From the NCBI GenBank assembly GCA_963920705.1, contig OY987227.1, forward strand, positions 3,253,526-3,317,525: 64,000 bases of DNA, given 5' to 3'. A program made the translations under genes and the position numbers. The stretch is from Odiellus spinosus (lineage: Eukaryota; Arthropoda; Arachnida; Opiliones; Phalangiidae). Below, one piece after another: positions 33,061 through 44,030 of the stretch; position 1 is the first letter of the stretch; every line of letters starts with the position of its first letter. The notes under the pieces were generated by a model. That model was not told where the DNA came from. It ran no database searches and worked only from the letters and a program-made list of their open reading frames with translations.

Positions 33061-33669
33061 CATATTGGTTCTTTTTTATGCAATGTTGCTAAGAAATTCA
33101 TGGCACCAGAATATCTTTTTTTAAATAGGAAACATCTCTAGCATGCCTATCAAACAACATGTTTTTTCAAGACGTTTGCATAATTTTCGTGAAAATATCA
33201 CGATGCTTAGATCATCTTGTTCATTTTTGGATAAATGAGACTTATGGACACGATAACCAAAACAATCATTTAAGTCCAATAGACCAGAAGAGATATACTA
33301 ATTTATCTTTTATTGCGGCCATTTTCCAAGATGGCTGCCTTAGCACAACCCCTTGTGCTAAGTCGGGGAGACCGCGCACTACGTTAAGAGCACCCAAAAT
33401 TATATAAGAAACTGCAGAAAAAGTCCTTGACTGTTCTACTTTAAGCCAATACGCTTCGATAATGTTTTCACCCGTATTATTTGAAGACGGGGTGACGAAT
33501 AAGGTTCGATAACAGAAAGTAGAATTAACCGATTCAAACGGCATTATTTTAAATTTAATTTCATTTTAATATTTCATATTTCTTAAATATTCAAATTTAC
33601 CATGATAGTTTTCATAAAAAATAAATATTACAAAGATTATTTGGATATTTTAAGATTATTATATGGAAC

Positions 33670-33840
33670 ATCTAATATATATGATACATATAAGTATCAT
33701 TCTGGCACAAATTGGATGGAAATCGTTCAGTTAGAGATACGAACACTTCCGGTTTGGCGGCCATTTTCAAAATGAACTTTTGGGGGATACCTTTCGATTC
33801 TGAAATTTTCAGCTATATTATAGCATATGTTTTTCATATA
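33670..33840. repeat. Dispersed repeat D, copy 2
   Basis: TGGCACAAATTGGATGGAAA, GAGATACGAACACTTCCGGT and GGCGGCCATTTTCAAAATG correspond to diverged sequence at 23565-23800. Confidence 0.5.
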
Positions 33841-33861
33841 TGACCCCAAGAAATGCTTATC

Positions 33862-34120
33862 TACCCTGGACTACTAAATGGGTAGACAAAACTAGGATAA
33901 TGGACACCCATTGTGATGTATGAAGATGAACAAAACAAAATATGGCGTCCTCTTAGTTCTAACGGGCCAAACAGTGGCAAAAGTTGCAACTAAAAAAAAA
34001 CTAGCGTGGGCTGATATGGGTAACGAATAGGCTGACACGAGAGTAGTTTTGTTAGTTCAAACTTTTACCACTGTTTGCCATTAGGGAATGCTTAAAAATG
34101 CCAGGTTTTATTATTAAAAC
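33862..34120. mobile_element. MITE family G, copy 2
   Basis: GGCGTCCTCTTAGTTCTAAC and GGGCCAAACAGTGGCAAAAG form the left arm. ACTTTTACCACTGTTTGCCA, TTAGGGAATGC and AATGCCAGGTTTTATTATT form the right arm. An 11-bp-stem hairpin AAACAACGCC/GTTA/GGCGTTGTTT follows at 34121-34144, directly before repeat B. Confidence 0.72.
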
Positions 34121-34144
34121 AACGCCGTTAGGCGTTGTTTATTT

Positions 34145-34908
34145 ATACCCAGTCAAAAATTCATCAGAAAATTTACATTATTTTCCCTATATATGAGGCG
34201 GCTTTTTTTTTTTTTTTTTTTTTTTTTTGTCGCTGATAGCTGAGATCGTCTTCGTCCGACCACTGTTTGTCCCAGAGAAACGAGTTAATAGAGCAAAAGG
34301 CGGGGAGGGAAACAAACCGTGAGAAATAAAGACGATGGCAAATACATTTTCATGTTGAATAGTTTTTGTCCCGTGGAAAAGAGTTAATGGAGAAAAAGGC
34401 TGGGAAAGAAACAAGAAATGAGAAATAAAGACGGTGGCAAATACATGTTGAATATTCGTTTTCGCTCTAACAATTAAGCTTGCATTGGGAGACTAGATTG
34501 GATTCCCACTATATCTATAATATGTAATAAGATAGCCAATGATAAGAGATAGATGGGTTTGTGGCTTCGTACGTGCTGCAAAAGAAGGTTGAACAATTGT
34601 AATAAAACTTGATAAGCCTAAAGCGCAACTAAGAAGGCACTGGGCGACTATATTGGATTCACTTATCTATGATGTATGATAAGAGAGATGGGTTTGTTGC
34701 TTCGTAAGTGCTGCAAAAGAAGGTTGAACAATCATAAAATATATCGATGTTGTTGAACAAACAGCGAACACTCTGTTTAATTAGATATTAAAACGAAAGG
34801 TAATAAATACTAACGCATCATGCTATTGTTTAAAAGATAAAGAGTACAAAGCATTCTACGAATTGTTTTTAATACAAGACCGAAAAATAAGTAAAGTGTG
34901 GATTGAAT
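34145..34908. repeat. Dispersed repeat B, copy 2
   Basis: Colinear with 11483-13250 but without the GGGCC-bounded insertion. It has the poly-T at about 34202-34228, AAAGGCGGGGAGGGAAAC twice in variant form, and TGCTGCAAAAGAAGGTTGAA twice. It is interrupted at 34908 by the MITE at 34909-35423. Confidence 0.7.
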
Positions 34909-35423
34909 CAAGGTTAGTAAAGAGACAGGTTAGGCAGATTCTGACGTCAGCCGGAAGTTACCTAGCGCGCAGCCATCTTCCAAATTCCTTTGACAATTGC
35001 TAGATGGCGGTTTATATTGTAATTACGGCGGGAATTTCAAACTAATATCCAATATGTTGTTTCCAATGAACGTTGCCAGGTGGCATTAAGGTCAAGCCGA
35101 CTCAAGCGACTGGGTGGAATACGAACTGAACTGAACTGAACGACCGGCGTCTGCTTAAAAATTATAATATAGTGAAATTTATGCTTGATTATAGTGAAAC
35201 GTATGTTAAAGCGTTACCTACGCTATATGACAATCGACTTACTAAGTGCCACCTGGCAACGTTCATTGGAAACAACATATTGGATATTAGTTTGAAATTC
35301 CCGCCGTAATTACAATATAAACCGCCATCTAGCAATTGTCAAAGGAATTTGGAAGATGGCTGCGCGCTAGGTAACTTCCGGCTGACGTCAGAATCTGCCT
35401 AACCTGTCTCTTTACTAACCTTG
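34909..35423. mobile_element. hAT-type MITE (515 bp) with 8-bp target duplication
   Basis: Perfect-looking arms of about 180 bp start CAAGGTTAGTAAAGAGACAG and close with the reverse complement. GATTGAAT is duplicated at 34901-34908 and 35424-35431. An 8-bp duplication with CAAGG-type ends fits the hAT superfamily. The near-identity of the arms suggests recent insertion, into repeat B. Confidence 0.92.
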
Positions 35424-35431
35424 GATTGAAT

Positions 35432-35944
35432 ATTTTTATAAATTTTTATGAAGGGTAAATAATCTCGGGTATTTGACTGTTTGGAGCTGAAGAAATAAAG
35501 ATTTTTCTACCTTCTCCTCCTGTGCCAACCCAAGTTAATGGGCCATGATTCTGATATTTTGTTAGACAAGCATTTCTTATTCGTTAAGTTTACTTTGACG
35601 GACCATTTCGTTTCGGATCACGAAAGAAGTACGATAAAGTATTTAATTAAGTTAACTATATTAATAGTATCAGATTTTATTGACAATATCTAGGAATTTT
35701 ATATTTTATTTAATCCTGCTTGTGCCTTTTGGAAAAGCGATTTTAATATCACAATTCCACCAATACTGTAAGTTTCAGATATTACCGAGTTCGGTTGAGT
35801 ATTTTACAGCGGATGGTAGGAGTTAATGAGCCCTGCTTCTGATTTATTTTAAACGAGCTTTTTTATTCGTATCACGATGGAGACGCCATCGTATTAACCA
35901 GATGTAGGGTTAACGTATTTAAGTTCATAACTTCAATCCACAAA
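35432..35944. repeat. Continuation of repeat B and related tail
   Basis: CTCCTCCTGTGCCAACCCAA at 35513 and GAGTATTTTACAG at 35806 match the 14873-15239 segment. The sequence between is unassigned. Confidence 0.5.
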
Positions 35945-36345
35945 AAAGCAAAAAGAAATTATACAAAAACGTAGCTTTGCTTCGCAATTCAAAAAAGGGC
36001 ATTTATACCCAACAATCGTCGATCAAAGCCGTAATGGTACAGAAATTAAAAATTCAAAACCATGAAGGGTGAGAAATTAGAAATTAACGGTTAAAGAAGT
36101 AAGAAAGCCACAGTCTTTATACAAAAAAAAAGACGTATAAATTCGGCCTATGGAAAGTTTTAATAGTAGATTCACCCTTAAAAAAGGAAACTTTTTACAT
36201 ATATTGTTGGTAGTGAGGGAGTTACAGTATTAGGGGTTCCTTAATGGATATGGTCAAATATCGTTGGGTATAAATGCCCATTTTTGAATTACTAAGCAAA
36301 GCTACGTTTTATATAATTCATCTTTATCTATTAAGATTGGACCAT
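35945..36345 (+). repeat. Dispersed repeat A, copy 3
   Basis: ATACAAAAACGTAGCTTTGC, GCATTTATACCCAACAATCG, ACAGAAATTAAAAATTCAAA, GGTTAAAGAAGTAAGAAAGC and CGTATAAATTCGGCCTATGG are in the same order as copies 1 and 4. The right end carries a reversed fragment of the same family and an ATCTTTATCTATTAAG word of MITE G. Confidence 0.75.
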
Positions 36346-36564
36346 TGGTTAAGTAGACACGTAACCTGACTCTTCTTGGGGCTCGTCAGTTTGAACTCGT
36401 GCTTTTTATGGCGTTTTAAAAGTAAACCGACGTCACATGTTTGATAAGGCCGAAATGAGTGACATTGCGTGTCCGCGTTAATGGTCATAGAAAAAAAAAA
36501 AAAAAAAATGAAAGCTTGTCGCTCGTCGTCAATTTGAAATAATTTTGATTCCATTTTAATCCAG
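36346..36564. other. 3' end of the 25.4-kb intron
   Basis: Poly-A at 36490-36507; the acceptor CATTTTAATCCAG ends at 36564. No other exon was found between 11149 and here. Confidence 0.55.
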
Positions 36565-36780
36565 AAAATCTACGCTGTTTAGCGCAACGCGCCCAAGCTC
36601 AGGACCAGTCTAGAAAATTCACCAATTTGGGCATTATTGTACCCGAGTGCCGTGAAGATGGCAGTTTTCGTGAAGTGCAGTGTCACGAGTCAACTGGTTA
36701 TTGTTGGTGCGTTGACGAAATGGGAAAACCCATTTCAAGGTCGTCCGTAAAACATAAGAAACCAAACTGCGCACAACAAG
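36565..36780 (+). CDS. SMOC: SMOC-family protein, thyroglobulin type-1 exon
   Basis: This 216-bp symmetric exon (phase 1 to phase 1, 72 codons) encodes a complete thyroglobulin type-1 domain with six cysteines. These are a first RC with an A-Q-R-A-Q-A-Q helix, then CREDGSFREVQC, the signature GYCWCV, and GKPISRSSV ending in KKPNC. The join with the Kazal exon makes K-C-P-E-N-L-R-C without a stop. As I recall, Kazal followed at once by ERAQ-x-PEC-x-DGSF-QCH-TGYCWCV-GKPI is the SMOC arrangement; in testicans the thyroglobulin module comes after the EF-hands. Acceptor TTTTAATCCAG is at 36564 and donor CAAG/GTTTGT at 36781. This exon lies between two inverted 4.4-kb element copies. The domain in SMOC proteins mediates matrix or protease-related binding; its exact role here is not shown. 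Confidence 0.92.
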
Positions 36781-36928
36781 GTTTGTAAAAAATATATATC
36801 CTCCACTTTTTATAATTATTTAATAATTATTATCGGATTAAAATATTTGGATGCCTCGGGTCATCTCTCCTACTACCTACACACGCCTTGTTTATTTACA
36901 AGCGTAGTTAAATTCCAGCTTTCCTTAA

Positions 36929-37355
36929 AGGGAAAATGCATTCTAAAAACAGCTGATTTTTTATCGATTCCTCATCGTTTAAATAGGCCTAAACAACTTG
37001 TAAAAAATTTAAAAACAAATATTAAACTAGAAATAAATTTAAAACGTACCGCAAAATAGGCGTGATTCATGGAGATCACCATAACTCCCCGTATAAGGAC
37101 TAGCGACCAATGACATTGATCAATGGCTCTTATATGGGAAATGGAGAATCTCCATGAACAATGTCATTGGTCGCTAGTCCTTATACTGGGAGTCGGGATA
37201 TCTCTATGAATCCAGCTATGCCTATTTTGATGGTAAGTTTCAAATTTATTTCTAGTTTAATATTTGCTTGTTATTTTTCTTACTGTGGATAAGGCCTATT
37301 CAAACAATATGGAATCTATTAAAAAAAACACTTGTTGTTTGGTTTCACTCTCCCT
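36929..37355. mobile_element. TTAA-flanked MITE (427 bp), piggyBac-like
   Basis: TTAA at 36925-36928 and 37356-37359. Ends are AGGGAAAATG and its inverted partner CACTCTCCCT. Long imperfect arms share AAATATTAAACTAGAAATAA and TAAGGACTAGCGACCAATGA. It lies 150 bp downstream of the thyroglobulin exon. Confidence 0.8.
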
Positions 37356-38067
37356 TTAACGATAATTTATAGTATATGAAAACCCTCCCTAAGAGAATCG
37401 CTTGGTAATGCTAGGTATACATACACGCATCCGTGAGCACTTAAAGCGGCGAATGTGGCCGAATGGAATGTAACTTTTCCTTCTTACCCTCTCTAAGAGA
37501 GAGAGAATACGACATTATGGGTCCCCGGACTAGCGCGCCTGCTAATACCAGACTTTGCTTACTAGCCTTAGTTTCGGTTTTCACCCAAGAGGGGAGCCGA
37601 TGCTTGTCCAAAATTTTAAAATAATTTCGTTTTGTCTCGGCAAGATATTTCCGCGCAAACTGTTTTTCACGGATTCGGGTTCAAGCGAATGGATGAAATC
37701 GATACTCTTAGGAAAGGTTTTTATGTAGGGTGGCTTCATGCATTTCCGGAATATACATGAATATCAATAATTCCCCGAATCCCCTGTCAGTAAGATCTTC
37801 AGGGCTAGAAAATCCCCTCAAGGGTAATCATTCGTAGCTTCGTAAACGAGCGATTTGTAATTACGTATTCTTAAACAAAAGAAACCCCACTCGCTTAAAA
37901 TCCCGAACAGTTCAAAACTAGGGTGCTTTATATATTATTTACTGAAATTAAAAATTGAACAAACTACCCTAAACAACACGCTTTACACACGAATTCATGA
38001 GCCATTACATACCATTGTTTCGAGCGGTTTAAAAACTGTTCGCGACGGGTTTTTCCCCCTCCCTTCG
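37356..38067. other. Unannotated intron sequence
   Basis: No exon, array or inverted repeat recognised. A GAGAGAGAG run lies at about 37494-37506. Confidence 0.4.
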
Positions 38068-38071
38068 TTAA

Positions 38072-38676
38072 GGCGCGTTCAGACCATCCAACTTTAATCA
38101 TCCGACAACGACCCGACTAGGCAGCTTGACTTGTCAGTCCGAAGAGTCAGGTCAGCTCAAGCGTTCACATAACCAATCTTGTCAGTACGACTATTTTTGT
38201 ATAGTATAGTTCTCATGTTACACATATGTTCTATTTTTTAGGGTAAAGTCGTTTTAATATTTGCCGAGCGCGATTTTTGCTTCTACATTCTACAGTAATA
38301 TAACTAAACGAAAAAAAAAAAAAAAAAAAAATGCACTCCAATTAAACTTCTGCCTATGAAAAACAATTTTACATCGAAATAAATATAGAAAATAATATAT
38401 TTACCGCCTTTTTATTGCTAGCCATGCTGATAGATAACCAAAGCCTAAAATCTATACGGTGAGAAAGAAATATCGACTACTAAATATCTTCTCCGACACG
38501 TGACCTAGGACGTCACAATTATGTATCTTTTGATTGGTCTTCCTGTTCCAGAATCTTGTCAGGTTGACTCCGATAAAAAAATGATTCGAGTCTAACATTC
38601 ACACTACATGACAAGTCGGGCTGACTGGTCAATCTGACCTTGTCAGATAACTAAAGTTGGATAGTCTGATCACGCC
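38072..38676. mobile_element. TTAA-flanked MITE (605 bp), piggyBac-like
   Basis: TTAA at 38068-38071 and 38677-38680. Left end GGCGCGTTCAGACCATCCAA; right end reads the same on the reverse strand (GGCGTGATCAGACTATCCAA). Arms continue through CTTTAATCATCCGACAA and GACTTGTCAGT. The centre includes a poly-A (38311-38331) and has no coding content. Confidence 0.85.
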
Positions 38677-38680
38677 TTAA

Positions 38681-39525
38681 GGCGTCCATTCTATCCGCTT
38701 CATTCGGTAAAACTCTTTCTATCTCGTACGCTATAAAACTGTTTTAGCGAGTTTTTTTGTGTAAGCCCCATGACAATTGTTAGGCGAATCTCATCAGCAT
38801 AACACTCCTGTTATGAAAAAGCAACTTTTATTAACTAGATTACAAAGATACCAATTTAGTCAAATATTAGCTTTTAGTGTAAAAGTAGCGTTTTTAAAAA
38901 TTCTGGAAATAGTACCTTAGTATCAACCCGTGCGGGAGAAAATTATCAAGAAAGCGCTTCCGTAAAAATTAATAAAGTTTAAAGTGCATCACTTTATTCA
39001 ATAAAAGTAAACAACCCGTAGCTTAATACTATAAGCAAATGGACTGATAAACGTAGTAGCCTCCGTACCACTTAAAACTAGCCAAAAACTTTGTCACCCC
39101 CGTCTGCCTCGAGTGATTTGGCATTTTCCTCGATATTTTGAGTCGGGTGAGAGGGACGGAATTTAGGCTTGGCTATGTTGTCTTCCCTCCCAACTCAGAA
39201 ATTTCTACCAAGAGTGGCGCTTCCGATTTCACTATTTACACCAACTGCGGCCGCTAGAGTGTCTCGAATCAGAATCTGCCGGTACATCTACCCGGAACTT
39301 TGCTGATAGTATTAAGCTACGTTGCGTTGTTTTCTTTTATGGAATAAAGTGATAGACTTTTGATAAAGTATAAAGGTGTGCGTGCCCCAAAGTTTAAGTT
39401 TCCATGCTCTATAGCGAGCGAGGGCAAGAGCAATTAGGTTTTCAGCGAGATTCAGAGCACCCCGAAATTGGCCCAGTGGAATCCAAAGTAACAAAACCAT
39501 GTGCTAGTCTACCTATTCTTTATCC
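38681..39525. other. Unannotated intron sequence
   Basis: AT-rich sequence with no recognised exon, array or inverted repeat. Confidence 0.4.
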
Positions 39526-39905
39526 ATGGAAGCCACGCATAAGTTGTTTCGTTAGTTCTTCCTTTTGACAGAACTGTTTTGGCCGTTAGAGGATGCTTAT
39601 GAACGCCAGATTTTGGATTTTAATCTCTATCTGATAAGACAGGTTTCCATTGTTAATTGTCTTAGCCGTCAGGCGTCACTCATTCTCGCTTAACCTAGCT
39701 GCCTCCTATTTTAAGTTGGTGGTCTGAGTTGATATCAACAAAAACGTATTTGAGAATTTTTTCATTCCAAAAACGTGTCTAAAAATTGTGAAAAAAAAAA
39801 TTTCGAATGCGTTTTTTGGCACGGTGATTCGAAAGCTGTTCCAATTTTAGCACCAAGTTTACCTTTAATTGACCTTTGAAAACAAGCAAAACCGTTAATC
39901 TTTGC
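39526..39905. repeat. Half copy of MITE G followed by dispersed repeat H, copy 1
   Basis: 39560-39650 is the right arm of MITE G (TTTTGGCCGTTAGAGGATGC, TTATGAACGCCAGATTTTGG). From about 39700, ACCAAAAACGTGTCT-like, GGCA-GTGATTCGAAA and TTTTAGCACCAAGTTTACCT match 61640-61780 (copy 2). Confidence 0.55.
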
Positions 39906-40496
39906 AATTTACGTTAATTATTTAATAAGTTATGGACTGTAGAAATAGTCACCGCAAACGGACTTTAAAACCGAACCTTAGTCAGCTGTAGCTTAATTTC
40001 TCATTGGGCCCTGGTATTGGCCTAAGACATCTCGTTCATAACCAGAATCGTCACGTGGCGGAAGTTTTCGTCGCTTTTCAAAAGGGTTAAAAATTTTCGT
40101 ATATAAATATTTAACTTCGATAAAATGAAAAGGTCAGAGGTGTCTTATGTTTTGAAATCAGCTGCACCACAGGTAAATCATGCTTCAAGTTTACAACCGG
40201 GCATATAACGAATGAACTAAAGGTCTGAGAGTTGTGTCGTCACAACTTTCGCGCGGGGAGAGAGGAAAAATCTCAAAATTGTAAAACGGCCGAGAAACAG
40301 AAGTCGAAATTGCCCTCTCTAGCGGTTAAGATAGGAACTAAGTAGGCGGTGCTAATTATTTTGCCTTCGTTGAAGTTCGTTCGCGACTTCACGCGTCGTC
40401 TGTAGAATCGTTAAGGGGGGTAGGAAATGTAACTAAGAAACTCGGCTTTCCCCTCTCTCTCGCGAAACGAAAGAGGCTCTCGCCGGGGCGTCGCGA
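39906..40496. other. Unannotated intron sequence
   Basis: No feature recognised; it is somewhat GC-richer from 40225 to 40500. Confidence 0.4.
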
Positions 40497-40503
40497 GTTC
40501 AAG

Positions 40504-41231
40504 CATGGACTAATTATAGTATACACAGGGACGAGTGGCAGAAGTAATTTTCTGGCTAACGATTGTTAAATGCGCGCTCCAGCGGCATTTCTGGGAACTA
40601 ACGACAAACCGAGTCAAAAAGGGGTAGGAACGCGGGGAAAAATACTAGCACAAGATTTATAAAGTTAGGCCTTTACGCACGTGTTCAGATTTATCGCGAA
40701 ATCGCGATGAATTTTAGTGCTCAAACGTTTGAGACATTGTTTAGAGATTTTACACATTCTCCAGAGAAGAAAAATAGTAAAAGTGTATTAAGAGATTCAG
40801 ATGATGGTAAATTTTGGCTTTTTTTTTTTTTTAAAAAAAAAAAAAAACTTTTAACAAACTTAAAATCGACCTTACCTTGAAGCAGTATTTAAAGGCTTGA
40901 TCCTCATAATTAAGCTCTAAAACGTAAGACTAACCAACTAATAATTCGTTAAATTTTAACAAAAGAGACTAAAATAACCGTTTAGAAATATATCCTAGCT
41001 GATAAGCAGACGAAAATTTCAAACTACATTGAATAAAATAGTTCAGTTCACGGCGGAAAGATGGCATTAGCCGCATAATTCTGTTTCCTTTTTTTTTCGT
41101 TTAGACTCGGCTAGATTTGGTCGGGGGGGGGGGTAAAAACAGGGCACGACATTTAACAAGACTCGGACGCGGCGCTATAAGGGAAATCTGTGTCTGCCAC
41201 TCGTCCCTGTGTATACTATAATTAGTCCATG
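40504..41231. mobile_element. TIR DNA transposon (728 bp) with 7-bp target duplication
   Basis: Ends CATGGACTAATTATAGTATA, then CACAGGGACGAGTGGCAGA, with an exact inverted partner closing at 41231 (about 39 bp). GTTCAAG is duplicated at 40497-40503 and 41232-41238. The interior has T/A homopolymers near 40820-40848 and a poly-G near 41124, with no transposase. The superfamily is not assigned. Confidence 0.88.
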
Positions 41232-41399
41232 GTTCAAGTTTGATTTACTCTACCAGCAATACTGGGCAATACCGCTCTTCTGTAGAAATTTGGAATACTT
41301 AGGGTGGAATCATTGACTGAGGAAATCGGACCTTCATCATTGAACCCGTAGTATGTCGTCTTGTAAACTTGGGGATGATTTACTTGTGGCTGCACCTAG

Positions 41400-41590
41400 G
41401 GCTATAGGTGTCCATTCCGGTCCATTCACCTATCTTAATAGATAAAGATGAATAAAAAGCGTGACATTCTCTATAGGAAAAAAATGGCAAAAGTAGGAAC
41501 CAAAAATATATCGTTCCTGAACTGCTTCCCGTTACAGAACTCATATTCATCTTTATCTGTTAAGATTATTGAAGCCTAGGACAACAATAG
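41400..41590. mobile_element. MITE family G, copy 3
   Basis: ATCTTAATAGATAAAGATGA on the left and TTCATCTTTATCTGTTAAGA on the right form the outer arms. The inner arms are more diverged than in copy 1 (ATGGCAAAAGTAGGAACC remains). Confidence 0.7.
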
Positions 41591-42210
41591 ACAATTTAGC
41601 TTCCACAGTACTCGAAGCTCTCGAGCGACAGTGTCAACGCTTCGCGAAAAACCGCGATTAATTACCACCGCTTTTTGAAATGCTTGTCATTATATGCTTC
41701 AATTATTTTATGGGTAGCCTTTCCCCCTTTAACAAATGGGGGCCCTAAAATAAAGCTCGGGTAATACGATTGTGTTTCTAACAAATGGCGCAATATGATT
41801 TTGTATTTCCATTGTTTTGGCTTCATTGGCGCTTCCGGCTGTGGCTCTCTACCGTACGTGTAACACGAAACCTTGCTAAAAATCATGTACACACTTCCCG
41901 CTTTGTAATCATTACTCTCGCACTTGTTGCGGACCGTCGATGTCATTTAACCCACGCTAACCCACGCTTCCGATGGCGGATTGATTGGCTATTAATCCGC
42001 GCACGATCAAACAATCAGGAAGTCGACGCATGAATCGACGACGAACGTCATCAAAAGGACCCAGGGACAATAAAGGCACGTAAAATACAATTATAAAATA
42101 TGCATTTGCAATATTCTTTATTATAAAAATCAAGGACTCATTAGGCTTAAAGCAACCTGACTCGATCAATTCGCACCTTGTCAAAGTGATTCCCCGAATT
42201 CAAATCTTTA
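41591..42210. other. Unannotated sequence with a 94-codon minus-strand open frame
   Basis: The minus-strand frame at 41946-41662 is open for 94 codons in a locally GC-richer stretch. Its translation contains PPFVKGGKATHKIIEAYNDK and matches no family I recognise. No splice borders or neighbouring coding sequence support it; chance is the simplest reading. Confidence 0.25.
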
Positions 42211-42470
42211 GAAATTGAAAAAACTTCGTGAGGCTATTTTTAAATACGCTCTCATGGAAAAACGAATAGAAATGGTTGAACCAAATAGAAAAATCATCTA
42301 ATTTAGTCAAAAATGGTTCAAATTTGAAATTTACAACAGAATTGGACAAAATAAAATAATCTGAATTCAACAAGTTTAAAATGCCTTTCATCAACATTTC
42401 TTGAATTCGGGTCTATCTGGTTGAATTCCAATTTGGACCATTTGTGGCATCAGTAGCTGTTTCCTGACTG
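42211..42470. repeat. Dispersed repeat F, copy 1
   Basis: CTCATGGAAAAACGAATAGA, AAAAATGGTTCAAATTTG and TTGGACAAAATAAAATAATC, then GAATTCAAC. The same succession (CCATAGAA-AACG, AAAAATGG/CGTC-CAAATTGG, TTGACCAAAT, CTGAATTCAAC) occurs at 46350-46690, 55270-55385 and 61130-61570. Confidence 0.6.
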
Positions 42471-43559
42471 GTAAGCCGATTTGTATTGTTATTATATTGG
42501 ACCACTTTGAAATTGTAAGTACAAGTGACTTTATGCTCGGTTTCCATTGGAAAACTTTCTTCGCGGAAATAATTTTCCGAAAAACTTGAAATGTGGAAAT
42601 TCCCCTTATATTTTCTTTTTTCTCGGGGTAATTTCTACTGGGCGAAAAAATGAATGAGAAACCCTATCTATAGAAGCAGAAGCCGAGAGTTGAGAGTTGA
42701 GAGTTTACTCTCTTTACTTCCTCAATGAAACCACGATAGCAATAGGAATCACGGGAAAGATAAAAAGCCAATGACATTTGGCTCGCTAAATACTATACAT
42801 CATGCTATTCGCCGCCACGGTTGCTTAATCAAAATCATTTGATGATATCTAAGTTATAATCTCGCAAAAAAGGGATCATGAAGCAATCAAACAAGTAGAA
42901 CTTAGCTTATTTGCTAAAAGTCATCAATAATACCCAGAATCCTGTTTGTAGAAAGGTCAGAAGCGACGGCCTTTCCACGCTTAAGTACGCTAAAAGGGGC
43001 CTGGGCTCGAGAATTTCAAGTTAAACTGTTATGATAGAATATAGCTTAAAAAATGGATAAAACATAAATTTTGGTATTAATGATGGATAAAACATCTTTT
43101 TTGGTGGACTAACTGTCCAAAAGTATTTTCGAAAAAAAGTAGTTTTTGTCATTTTGTTGTATAGAATCTCAAATGGACCCAATATTAATCGTGTAAAATC
43201 TCGAATAAACACTTTATCGAAACCCTGGCCTAATAGCACAAATAAATACTCAAGAACTGACTTGTTATTTGTCAGTTTTTAAATGAAGTTCCTTGCAATA
43301 ACTAAACTCAGCTCATATTTTGAAGCATAGATGTTTTAATGCATATGTTTAATAATGTTAAATAATCATTGAAATATCTGGTTCTTAAGATTAAAATGCA
43401 GGATTTTTTAACTAGATTAAACAGGTTAAAACCAGGTGGTTTAAACCAGACTGCCTAGTTCTTGGGCAACCCTGATTATGTTACTCCTGCTTTTATGAAT
43501 TGTTCCGTCTTCCATGCCCAATTTTTTCGATTAATATTATATCATTATTATAGTTTAGA
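42471..43559. other. Unannotated intron sequence
   Basis: Short GAGAGTTGAGAGTTGAGAG run at 42683-42702; otherwise nothing recognised. Confidence 0.4.
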
Positions 43560-44030
43560 CTATTTAATCCCTCGGGCTCGCCAGTCCCTCTTGGGATATT
43601 TTAGGTAAGGTTAGGTCAGACTTGTTAATTCCTCGAACTAGTTTTTCCCTAGGTTAGTTAATCTGTCGAACTAGCCCATCCCTCGCCAGTACCTCTTGTA
43701 ATATTTTACCTAAAGTTAGGTTAAGTTAGTTAATCCATGTAACTAGCCAATTCCTTCAACTACTTAAACCATCGGGTTAGATTTTTCCTCTTGTAATATT
43801 TTAGGTCATTCGAACTTCCTTCCAACTAGTTAATCTCTCGGGCTCGCCCGTCCCTTTTATAATATTTTAGGTTATGTTAGGGTAGTTAATCCCTAGAACT
43901 AGCCCATCCCTCGGGCTTACCCGTCCGTCTTGTAATATTTTAGGTAAGGTTAGGTTAGGTTAGCTAATTACTTGAACTAGCCCGTACCTCTTGTAATATT
44001 TTGTGTTGGGTTAGATTTGTTAACCTAATA
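43560..44030. repeat. Degenerate array of about 70-90-bp units carrying TTAGGTTAGGTTAG
   Basis: About six units with the order TTAATCCCTCG, AACTAGCCC-TCCCTC, TTGTAATATTTTAGGTAAGG and TTAGGTTAG. The best-preserved unit is at 43915-43975. A lone unit is near 32215-32310. Interstitial TTAGG runs are short and embedded in a longer unit, so this is not a telomere. Confidence 0.75.

Noticed and set aside
41662-41946. 94-codon minus-strand open frame as a gene
   Set aside because: No recognised family, no codon or splice evidence, single isolated frame.
43560-44030. Interstitial telomere
   Set aside because: TTAGG occurs only two or three times in a row per longer unit, so it is part of a different tandem repeat.
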